DNA of 38,472 bases from MGBC120314 sp964403785. GTDB lineage: Bacteria; Bacillota; Clostridia; Lachnospirales; Lachnospiraceae. A program made the translations under genes and the position numbers. Below, in pieces: positions 9,100 to 16,346 of this stretch (within the stretch, counting starts at the first letter, position 1; each line of letters starts with the position of its first letter). The notes under the pieces are model-generated. The model worked only from the letters and a program-made list of their open reading frames with translations. It was not told where the DNA came from and searched no databases. The stretch lies in NCBI GenBank assembly GCA_964403785.1, contig CAYOHM010000006.1, forward strand, positions 1 to 38,472, written 5' to 3'.

Positions 9100-10863
9100 A
9101 TGGCAGAAAAAAATTATGGCAAAAGCTATGATACCAAGGCTACAATAAAGAGAATACTTGCACTTATAAAGCCTTATTCTTTTTTTGTATTTCTCTCACT
9201 GCTGCTTGCTGCATTTGTAGTGGCACTTACGCTTTATGCACCAATCCTTGTAGGTGATGCGGTTGATATGCTTGTAGGCCCTGGCAATGTTGATTTTGAG
9301 GGAATCGGAAGGATTTTAATTAAGCTGGTGGTTATCATTGTGCTGACCTCAGTCTTTCAGTGGATAATGAACAGATGCAATAATCATATAACATACAGTG
9401 TTGTATGCAGCATCAGGACACAGACCTTCGGACATATCCAGGAGCTTCCGCTTAGATATATTGACATTAACCAGACCGGCAAAATATTAAATAAGGTCAT
9501 AACGGATGTGGACCAGTTCTCGGATGGATTATTACTTGGCTTTACACAGCTTTTTACAGGAGTTGTTACCATAGCGGGAACACTGGTATTTATGTTCTCG
9601 ATTAATGTGTATATTACCATTGTTGTTGTGCTGCTTACTCCGCTGTCATTTTTTGTGGCAGGCTTCATTGCCAAAAAGACATATAAACTTTTTAAAAAAC
9701 AATCCGAAATAAGAGGTGAGATGACAGGCCTTATAGATGAAATGGTAGGAAACCAGAAGATAGTCCAGGCGTTTAACCATCAGGATACAGCAATTAAAGA
9801 GTTTTCTGAGATAAACAGCAGGCTTAAGGATACAAGCCACAAGGCAATCTTTTTCTCATCGGTTACGAATCCGTCAACAAGATGTATTAACAGTCTTGTT
9901 TATGCGGCAGTCGGAGTTGCGGGAGCATATGCGGCAATAAACGGCGTGCTGAGTGTTGGGCAGCTTTCCTGCTTTTTAAGCTATGCCAGCCAGTATACAA
10001 AGCCTTTTAATGAGATAAGCGGCGTAATTACCGAGCTTCAGAATGCATTTGCCTGTGCGGCAAAGGTATTTGAACTTCTTGATGAGCAGGAGGAGATTGA
10101 GAGAGAGGGTGTTATCTGCAGGCTGGAAAAAACGGATGAGCCTGTGGATATTGAACATGTATATTTTTCATACGATCCTGAAAAAAGTCTTATCACAGAC
10201 CTTAATCTTAATGTGAAGCCGGGGCAGAGGGTTGCGATTGTAGGCCCGACAGGCTGCGGCAAGAGTACACTTATCAATCTTCTGATGCGTTTTTATGATG
10301 TGGATTCGGGAGAAATTAAGCTGGGTGGCATCAATACGCAGGATATAGCGAGAAATGCACTTAGAGACAGAATTGGTATGGTGCTGCAGGAAACATGGCT
10401 TCAGGCAGGAAGTATACGGGATAATATTGCCTATGGAAAGCCGGATGCCACGGACGAGGAAATTGTGGAGGCGGCTAAAATGGCACATGCCCATAGTTTT
10501 ATAAAGCGTCTGCCGGAGGGATATGACACAATGCTTACAGAAAACGGAGGCAATCTTTCGCAGGGACAGAAGCAGTTGTTATGTATTGCAAGGGTAATGC
10601 TCAAACTCCCGCCAATGCTTATCTTAGATGAAGCAACATCTTCGATTGATACAAGAACCGAGATTAAAATCCAGAAAGCATTTAATTCGCTTATGGAGGG
10701 CAGGACGAGCTTTGTTGTTGCACACCGTCTTTCAACCATCAGAGAATCGGATGTTATTCTTGTTATGAAAAACGGAAATATCATCGAGCAGGGTACACAT
10801 GAAGAGCTCATTGCGATGAATGGATTTTACAGGGAGCTTTATAACAGCCAGTTTGCAAACTGA
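9100..10863 (+). CDS. Heterodimeric ABC exporter, subunit with intact Walker B
   Basis: This is the 587-aa partner of the preceding subunit, with six membrane segments in residues ~25-320 and an ATPase domain at ~350-585. Walker A is PTGCGKST, Walker B is LILDEATSS with catalytic E511, and H-loop His is H542. The signature is LSQGQ (486-490) instead of LSGGQ. This signature pairs with the degenerate Walker site of the first subunit, so all the deviations fall in one of the two composite ATP sites. AAGGAGG overlaps the end of the upstream gene. Resembles BmrD-type or Tm288-type subunits. Confidence 0.93.
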   Translation: MAEKNYGKSYDTKATIKRILALIKPYSFFVFLSLLLAAFVVALTLYAPILVGDAVDMLVGPGNVDFEGIGRILIKLVVIIVLTSVFQWIMNRCNNHITYSVVCSIRTQTFGHIQELPLRYIDINQTGKILNKVITDVDQFSDGLLLGFTQLFTGVVTIAGTLVFMFSINVYITIVVVLLTPLSFFVAGFIAKKTYKLFKKQSEIRGEMTGLIDEMVGNQKIVQAFNHQDTAIKEFSEINSRLKDTSHKAIFFSSVTNPSTRCINSLVYAAVGVAGAYAAINGVLSVGQLSCFLSYASQYTKPFNEISGVITELQNAFACAAKVFELLDEQEEIEREGVICRLEKTDEPVDIEHVYFSYDPEKSLITDLNLNVKPGQRVAIVGPTGCGKSTLINLLMRFYDVDSGEIKLGGINTQDIARNALRDRIGMVLQETWLQAGSIRDNIAYGKPDATDEEIVEAAKMAHAHSFIKRLPEGYDTMLTENGGNLSQGQKQLLCIARVMLKLPPMLILDEATSSIDTRTEIKIQKAFNSLMEGRTSFVVAHRLSTIRESDVILVMKNGNIIEQGTHEELIAMNGFYRELYNSQFAN

Positions 10864-10918
10864 TTTTTACAGACAAAGGGAGTATTGGATGGTTTGAGTG
10901 TTTAAGTGAGGAGTTATT

Positions 10919-11446
10919 ATGGCGGGACGTAAGAATATTGATATGCAGGAGCTGGATAATGCCAGCGAAAAAGAGCTGAACGAACTCAAAAAATGGCTTT
11001 TTAACGAAAATATAAGACTTGCTGCCAGAGAAAAGGAAATAGAGGACGAGCACGAGCTATTGCAGGCACAGCAGCAGATATTAAAGAAACAACAGCATAA
11101 AAACAATATTTACAAGGCACAGCTAGATAACCAGAGAGCTTTGTTTGAAAAGCAATGGGCGCTTATGGAGGGTGAACTGAGGCGCCTTTCAATCGAAAAG
11201 CAGCAGTTTGAAAATCAGAAAAGTGTGTATCGTGACCAGATATACCGTGAGGCAAGGCGCGGCTTTACCATTGATGACAGCGGAAGACTGTTTTTTAAGG
11301 GCGTAAGGGATGGAAGCTCTCTTAAAAAGAGATATAAGGAGCTTGCCAAGATTTATCATCCCGATAATGCAAACGGTGACTCTGATACGCTGCTTTCAAT
11401 CAAGAAGGAATATGAAAGACTTTGTGATATTTATTTTGATACCTGA
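10919..11446 (+). CDS. Coiled-coil protein with C-terminal J-domain-like segment
   Basis: The protein is 175 aa. Residues ~10-110 are rich in Glu, Lys and Gln with heptad-like spacing and are predicted to form a long coiled coil. The C-terminal ~45 residues contain SLKKRYKELAKIYHPDNANG, which carries the HPD tripeptide and preceding basic helix of J domains. J domains stimulate the ATPase of Hsp70 (DnaK). The order is reversed compared with DnaJ, where the J domain is first, and there is no Cys-rich or substrate domain. GAGGAG precedes the ATG. Its link to the flanking exporter or XrtG genes is unknown. Confidence 0.75.
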   Translation: MAGRKNIDMQELDNASEKELNELKKWLFNENIRLAAREKEIEDEHELLQAQQQILKKQQHKNNIYKAQLDNQRALFEKQWALMEGELRRLSIEKQQFENQKSVYRDQIYREARRGFTIDDSGRLFFKGVRDGSSLKKRYKELAKIYHPDNANGDSDTLLSIKKEYERLCDIYFDT

Positions 11447-11494
11447 TTTATTACAAAAATACAAAAGAAATACAATATAATATATGAAAGAATA

Positions 11495-11524
11495 TTGACC
11501 ATAAAAATATCTGTGTAATATAAT
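11495..11524 (+). promoter_or_regulatory. Promoter of the XrtG locus
   Basis: TTGACC (11495-11500), an 18-base spacer and TATAAT (11519-11524). The predicted start near 11531 excludes the in-frame GTG at 11529 as a translation start and fixes the first gene's start at ATG 11565. Confidence 0.75.
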
Positions 11525-11564
11525 ATGGGTGATTATAGGTTTAATTAACAGGTGTTGTGTTCAT

Positions 11565-12014
11565 ATGAAGGATTATTATATTTGCAGATACCACTTAAAT
11601 GCAAGCCATAGTAATGATGGCAGCGCACAGAGGGCGCATTTCCATACTTTTCTGGTGGAAGTATGTGCAGGAAGGCGTTATAATACGGATAAGGACATTG
11701 ATATATCGGAAGCTGACAGACTGATACATAATTTTCTGGAAAGATATGAGGGGAAATTCCTGAATGAGCTGGAAGAATTTTCAGGGAAAAATGCCAGTTT
11801 GGAGGATATCGGAGATTGCTTTTTTGAAATTTTATCAAAAAAGTTCGAGGATAACCCTTTTGAGATATATGAGTTCAGTATTTCCGATAATCCGCTTTCG
11901 GGGTACAGGGTTTCGGACAGAATCCTGCTTCCGATAATGAATATGGATAACAGTACCGAGAATTACAATAGCATTATTGAGCAGAAAAAGAGCATAAATA
12001 GTTTGGATAATTGA
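11565..12014 (+). CDS. 6-pyruvoyl-tetrahydropterin-synthase-like protein of the XrtG locus (copy A)
   Basis: This 149-aa protein has the tunnelling-fold pattern of PTPS/QueD enzymes. The three zinc-ligand histidines are kept: H15 in NASH and H25/H27 in AHFH. The catalytic cysteine expected four residues before the HxH is Ala (A21), and the Asp-His pair normally found before the conserved Leu-Asn is absent (YEGKFLNEL). It therefore probably binds metal, perhaps a pterin, without the classical reaction. Family TIGR03112 describes such proteins near XrtG genes. AGGTG lies 10 bases upstream of the ATG. A diverged paralogue is at 15876-16310. No queuosine or folate genes are nearby, which argues against a QueD role. 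Confidence 0.75.
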   Translation: MKDYYICRYHLNASHSNDGSAQRAHFHTFLVEVCAGRRYNTDKDIDISEADRLIHNFLERYEGKFLNELEEFSGKNASLEDIGDCFFEILSKKFEDNPFEIYEFSISDNPLSGYRVSDRILLPIMNMDNSTENYNSIIEQKKSINSLDN

Positions 12015-12042
12015 CAAGGATACAGTCGGAGAGGGTGATTTT

Positions 12043-12798
12043 ATGAGAAAGAATTTATTAAAACTCAAGAGAATAAGTGTATGTATGCTGTCAGCCGCAC
12101 TTGTAACAGTATCACCTGCAGCGGCAGGCTTTAGCTGTGTGAATGCGCAGACAGTACAGGAGGAAACGCTTTCAGAGGATGCGATTATGGTATCAGGAAA
12201 TATCCAGATTGACGGAATGTATGATGACTGGGCAGGAGTGCCTAAGACCATGATTACATATATGGGTGATAATGCAGAGTGCAACCATTATGGGCAGCTC
12301 TACACGGATGGAGATACCTTGTACTGCCATTTTAAGGCAAGCGACCTTTATGAGCAGGATATGAAGCTGCAGATTTGGAATTTGACAATAAACGGTCAGA
12401 GCTTTGCATTGCAGATACAGCCCGAAAAGGATGGCAATGTTGACTGGGACAGCTCTAAGCCTCTGTCACAGGGAACACATACGGACCTTAAGGTGTTTGT
12501 CGGATACGGCAGTAATAACGAATGTGACAGTAATGTTGTTTACACAATATATGATGAGAATCACTCAAGGGATACAAGGGGTGATGAAATCGAATTTTCA
12601 TTGAGCCTTTCAAGACTTTATGAGCTTACAGGCATAGAGCCTGAGGAGATGAACGTAATCACACTGGTTAATCCTAATCTCGGCGGGGAGGGAGTTTCCA
12701 TCGCAGGCAGCTCAACCGGTCCGTGGATTGGAGTGATTGTGGCATTTGGGGCATGCACAAGTGTATTTATAAGTAAGAGGAAAAGAAAAGAAGTATGA
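12043..12798 (+). CDS. Secreted Firmicu-CTERM domain protein, presumed XrtG substrate
   Basis: The protein is 251 aa. An N-terminal signal peptide (residues 1 to ~38) has a basic start, a hydrophobic core and a likely cut near VNAQT. The body contains IDGMYDDWAGVP (about 57-68), the opening pattern of CBM9/DOMON-like beta-sandwich domains. The C-terminus is a sorting-type tail: a small-residue motif (STGPWIG), a hydrophobic stretch of ~18 residues, then KRKRKEV. This matches the Firmicu-CTERM tail (TIGR04145) associated with XrtG. The gene overlaps the XrtG gene by four bases (ATGA). GGAGAGGG precedes the ATG. A role as carrier or acceptor of a glycan is inference. Confidence 0.82.
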   Translation: MRKNLLKLKRISVCMLSAALVTVSPAAAGFSCVNAQTVQEETLSEDAIMVSGNIQIDGMYDDWAGVPKTMITYMGDNAECNHYGQLYTDGDTLYCHFKASDLYEQDMKLQIWNLTINGQSFALQIQPEKDGNVDWDSSKPLSQGTHTDLKVFVGYGSNNECDSNVVYTIYDENHSRDTRGDEIEFSLSLSRLYELTGIEPEEMNVITLVNPNLGGEGVSIAGSSTGPWIGVIVAFGACTSVFISKRKRKEV

Positions 12799-13385
12799 GC
12801 TGGCTTGTAGTTATTGCATTGCTTTTGTGGATATACATTTTATATACCTTAAAAAGGGCGGATATGGGATTTTGGCATTATCTGGTCGGCAGTGTGGGGC
12901 TTTTTACTTTTTTTATGATATTGGTTGAGCCGTATGCAGTGGTATTTATGCAGAAAGCAGTTGCGGCGGCTTGTGGTGTTCTGGGTAAATTAACAGGTCT
13001 TTATGAGATTTATTTTCAATATGGAATTTTATTTATACAAAGCGGTACTGAGAGCCTTTCACTTTATATAGACTTTGAGTGCTCAGGAGTTATTGAGATA
13101 ATGGCATTTTTGGCTCTGCTCTGGTTCTTTCAGGTTTATGAGGTACATGAAAAGGTTGTTGTAAGCATTGCAGGGAGTCTTGCCATTTTTGTAAGTAATG
13201 TATTAAGGATTTTTTTGATATGTCTGCTTATTCGTATTTTTGGCAAGGATATTTATTTTCTTGCACACACGGTAATTGGCAGAATCTTTTTCTATGCCTG
13301 TTCCGTACTGCTTTATTTTTATGTATTTACTAAACCGCAAATTATAAGACAAAAGGTTGGAGCATTCCATTATGAACGCAATTAA
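12795..13385 (+). CDS. xrtG: Exosortase family protein XrtG
   Basis: This is an integral membrane protein of 196 aa with about six segments. The exosortase/archaeosortase catalytic pattern is visible: C96 in FECSGVIE, R138 in NVLRIF, and H158 in LAHTVIGRIFFY. In the family these form a Cys-Arg-His centre thought to cut C-terminal sorting tails and transfer the protein to an acceptor. The short length and the neighbours (TIGR03111-type glycosyltransferase, PTPS-related proteins, Firmicu-CTERM protein) identify the XrtG branch (TIGR03110). It overlaps both neighbours, by 4 and 14 bases, so the three proteins are made together. Confidence 0.9.
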   Translation: MSWLVVIALLLWIYILYTLKRADMGFWHYLVGSVGLFTFFMILVEPYAVVFMQKAVAAACGVLGKLTGLYEIYFQYGILFIQSGTESLSLYIDFECSGVIEIMAFLALLWFFQVYEVHEKVVVSIAGSLAIFVSNVLRIFLICLLIRIFGKDIYFLAHTVIGRIFFYACSVLLYFYVFTKPQIIRQKVGAFHYERN

Positions 13386-14754
13386 GAATTTGTTTATGTC
13401 TTCCGTAATGTTTTATCTTGCGTGGATTATAATCCCCCTGATTATGGAAGTTATTCCTGCGATAGGGGATTTTTTTATTTTAATAAAGCGAAGAATAGTA
13501 AACAAAAAATATAAAGAATTAACCTTCTTTCCGCAGATAACTCTTATCATTCCCGTTTATAATTCAGCCCAGACATTGTATAAATGTATTAAGTCCGTTT
13601 ATGATTCTGACTATCCGAATGAATACATAGATATAATGCTCGTAAACAATATGAGCAGGGATAACAGCTTTGAGATTTTCTGTGAATGTCAGAAGGAGTT
13701 TAGCGAGCTTCATATGAACTGGCTCAACTCCAGACAGGGTAAGTCCAAGGCATTGAATCTTGCGTTATTTAACGGCTCAGGTAAATATATTATTCACATT
13801 GACAGTGACGGTATGCTTGAAAAAAGTGCAATCACAAATATTGTTACAATGTTTGAGAATGAGGATGACATTCATTGCATTACAGGCACAATTCTTACCA
13901 ATCCTGAATTGATAGACCAAAATAAGAATTTTTTTATGAGATTATTCCAAAAGGTAGAATTTGGAGAATATTGCCATGCATTTTTGGCAGGCAGAAATTT
14001 TCAGTCGGAGTTAAACAGCATCTTTACATTATCGGGTGCATTTTCAGCCTTCAGAAAGTCGGCAATTTTAAAATCCCAGCTTTACAATACCGATACAGTG
14101 TGTGAGGACACTCATGTAACCTTTCAGATAAGAGACGGTATGGGTAAGAAGGTGTCACTTTGTTATAACGCGATTTTCTTTGTTGACCCGATTGAAAGCG
14201 TTAATAAGCTCTATGTGCAAAGACAGCGCTGGCAGAGTGGTGAAATAGAAGTAATGCATATGTTTATGGGCAAAAGACTGAATCCTGCGAGAGGTTTTTT
14301 CAAGGATTTTGTTATGCGGGTGCTTATGTTTGATCATACCTTTGCATTTCCGAGAATGATATGGTATTTCGCGCTTATTTGTCTTGCCTGTATCAATTAT
14401 CCGATGAAGCTTATTGTATATTCGGTATTATTTATGTCTGCAATGTATGTACTTGCAAATTTTTTAATGTATTGCTGCATTATTATGTTTCTTAAAGAAT
14501 TTAAGGAAATAAGATGGTACTATGCCCGAAAATGGTACATAATTTTTCTTCTTCCGGTATTTAATTTTATGGTTTTCTGGTTCAGACTTGCAGGAATCAT
14601 AAACTCGATTAAAGGCAAACAAAGCTGGAGGGTTCGTGATTTCAATGAGGAATGGGAAAGCTTTGGAAGGGTTGTCGGAAAGGATTTTGAGAAATTAAAT
14701 ACATTGCTTGATGAAATGCGCAATGAGGTTAATTATGATGAAGAAAATATTTAA
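13372..14754 (+). CDS. Glycosyltransferase family 2, exosortase G system-associated, processive type
   Basis: The 460-aa protein has a GT-A domain between an N-terminal membrane segment (~10-33) and C-terminal segments (~320-410). Motifs in order are LIIPVYNSAQ (about 57), IDSDGM with the metal-binding DSD at 144-146, VCEDTHVTFQIRDG, and QRQRW (283-287), which fits the QxxRW signature of processive synthases such as cellulose, hyaluronan and PNAG synthases. It likely polymerises or transfers a sugar from a nucleotide donor at the inner membrane face. The ATG at 13372 is preceded by TTGGAG. It overlaps xrtG by 14 bases and the next gene by 20. The product glycan is unknown. Confidence 0.88.
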   Translation: MNAIKNLFMSSVMFYLAWIIIPLIMEVIPAIGDFFILIKRRIVNKKYKELTFFPQITLIIPVYNSAQTLYKCIKSVYDSDYPNEYIDIMLVNNMSRDNSFEIFCECQKEFSELHMNWLNSRQGKSKALNLALFNGSGKYIIHIDSDGMLEKSAITNIVTMFENEDDIHCITGTILTNPELIDQNKNFFMRLFQKVEFGEYCHAFLAGRNFQSELNSIFTLSGAFSAFRKSAILKSQLYNTDTVCEDTHVTFQIRDGMGKKVSLCYNAIFFVDPIESVNKLYVQRQRWQSGEIEVMHMFMGKRLNPARGFFKDFVMRVLMFDHTFAFPRMIWYFALICLACINYPMKLIVYSVLFMSAMYVLANFLMYCCIIMFLKEFKEIRWYYARKWYIIFLLPVFNFMVFWFRLAGIINSIKGKQSWRVRDFNEEWESFGRVVGKDFEKLNTLLDEMRNEVNYDEENI

Positions 14755-15841
14755 ACGAAACGGACAAAATAAGAAATGGCTTACGGATGTAACAATCATT
14801 ATATTACTTTTTATGTTTGCTATTACATTTGCAATATCCGTAGAGCTTTACAATAATCAAAGCTATGCAGTAGAAAACTACGAGAAACGGGAGGAGAGGC
14901 TTGTAGACCAGATTTCCCAGGTGTTAATGCTTATGCTGAATAACGGCGCACAAGATGCGGAATTAGCAGAATATATGGCAGGCCTTGAAGCCTCCGGTGC
15001 CAGATTTTATGTACTAAGCAATGAAGATACCATAATATTTGCCAAAAATGCTGTGACAAGTGCTAATTTGGGAAATCTTTCTGACAGCTCACTTTTTTTT
15101 GACAGCCTCCAGGGTCAGGAGCTTACAATTCAGAGTGCATCCTTTAAATGTGAACTGGGTGAGTATAGGGTATATCTGATAGAGGATATGTATACGGTGA
15201 AGTCGGACCTTGACCTTACAAGGCATTTTTACTATATACTTATGTATACAGTCATCCTGTGCTTTGTGGTGGTTGCGCTTCTTATATCACTTCTTGGGTA
15301 TATCAGAGATATCAGAAAAAAGCTCGACGCAGCCCAGAAGGAGCTTTTTGAGCGAAATGAGGAGATGGAAAAGCTGTCCATGGAATTTTCTGCCAATGAG
15401 GGCGATAAGACCGACATTGAAGGCAGAAATGTCGGGAATGGTATTGTAAGCTCAGATGCTTTGGAATTTTATAATGTATATACAATAAAAATGCTTCTGG
15501 AAAAATCCGTTGACCCCGAGCTTAAATCAGTTTCAATTGTTTTTGCGGAGCTTGATATGAGGGAAAAATATTTTTCCAAGGACGAGTTATTTGATATAAT
15601 GGGTAATTTTAAAAAGCAGCTTAAGTCAAATGAAATCATCGGTGAGGTCAGAAAAGGCTTATTTGTCATATTATTGTATAGATATAATGCTGATGAGGTC
15701 GAAAGCAGGCTTTTGGATTTGGAAAAGACCCGCGAAGACATATTTATCAGGGATTCGGTAAGAGTTAGTCTAAGACTGGTTAAACCGGATGACAGGTTAC
15801 CTATTGACAGGTTCAATGGGTATTTGAATGCCAGGTTATAA
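14735..15841 (+). CDS. Membrane protein with extracytoplasmic sensor-like region and degenerate GGDEF-like domain
   Basis: The protein is 368 aa. One membrane segment lies near residues 15-38 and another near 160-182. Between them is a ~120-residue extracytoplasmic region of the kind found in sensor proteins. A coiled coil (about 185-225) follows. The C-terminal ~130 residues keep the spacing of a GGDEF domain, but where GGDEF should stand (after GEV, about residue 306) the sequence is RKGLF, so diguanylate cyclase activity is not expected. It could bind a nucleotide or act as scaffold. GAGG six bases upstream of ATG 14735 sets the start; ATG 14738 is equally possible. Confidence 0.65.
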   Translation: MMKKIFKRNGQNKKWLTDVTIIILLFMFAITFAISVELYNNQSYAVENYEKREERLVDQISQVLMLMLNNGAQDAELAEYMAGLEASGARFYVLSNEDTIIFAKNAVTSANLGNLSDSSLFFDSLQGQELTIQSASFKCELGEYRVYLIEDMYTVKSDLDLTRHFYYILMYTVILCFVVVALLISLLGYIRDIRKKLDAAQKELFERNEEMEKLSMEFSANEGDKTDIEGRNVGNGIVSSDALEFYNVYTIKMLLEKSVDPELKSVSIVFAELDMREKYFSKDELFDIMGNFKKQLKSNEIIGEVRKGLFVILLYRYNADEVESRLLDLEKTREDIFIRDSVRVSLRLVKPDDRLPIDRFNGYLNARL

Positions 15842-15875
15842 TGCTAATTAGGGCTTTTGCCACAAGGAGGATATT

Positions 15876-16310
15876 GTGAAATACCAGCAGTATAAATTTA
15901 AGTTCTATCTTAATGCAAGACATGCAATTTATATAAACGGAAAGCTTGGTGAGCCGCATCCGCATACCTGGGAAATAGTTATGCATGTTGTAAGGAGCAG
16001 GGAAAACTTTGTGCAGTTTGATAATATCGAAAAGAAAATAGAGGGTTATATTGCCGTATATCAGGAAAAATATCTGAATGATATCGAGCCCTTCAACAAG
16101 ATAAATCCAACGCTTGAAAATTGTGCAAATTATTTTAAGGATAAATTTATTGATATCCTTAATGAGGACGGCTGGATTTTGCTTATGCTGGAAATGAGTG
16201 AAACTCCTTCAAGGTCCTATGTACTTAGTATGATAGATGAGCTGGAGATAGGAAGGGATCAGGCACTCAATACTCTTACGGATATGATTATAAGGGATAT
16301 TAAAAAATAG
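15876..16310 (+). CDS. 6-pyruvoyl-tetrahydropterin-synthase-like protein of the XrtG locus (copy B)
   Basis: This 144-aa protein is a second, diverged member of the family at 11565-12014. The zinc histidines are present as H16 (NARH) and H28/H30 (EPHPHTW). The PTxEN signature of the PTPS/QueD fold is kept (NPTLENCANYF), as is a late Glu (LEMSE). The catalytic Cys position before HxH is Leu (L24), and the Asp-His pair before Leu-Asn is missing (YQEKYLNDI). The start is GTG with AAGGAGG five bases upstream. Two copies in one operon suggest a mixed oligomer or two different partners. Confidence 0.78.
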   Translation: MKYQQYKFKFYLNARHAIYINGKLGEPHPHTWEIVMHVVRSRENFVQFDNIEKKIEGYIAVYQEKYLNDIEPFNKINPTLENCANYFKDKFIDILNEDGWILLMLEMSETPSRSYVLSMIDELEIGRDQALNTLTDMIIRDIKK

Positions 16311-16346
16311 CCCCCACAGCCGGCTGGATACAAGAGGAGAATTAAT

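Noticed and set aside
11565..16310. PTPS-like proteins as QueD of queuosine synthesis
   Set aside because: Catalytic cysteines are missing and no queC, queE or queF is near. The context is the XrtG locus.
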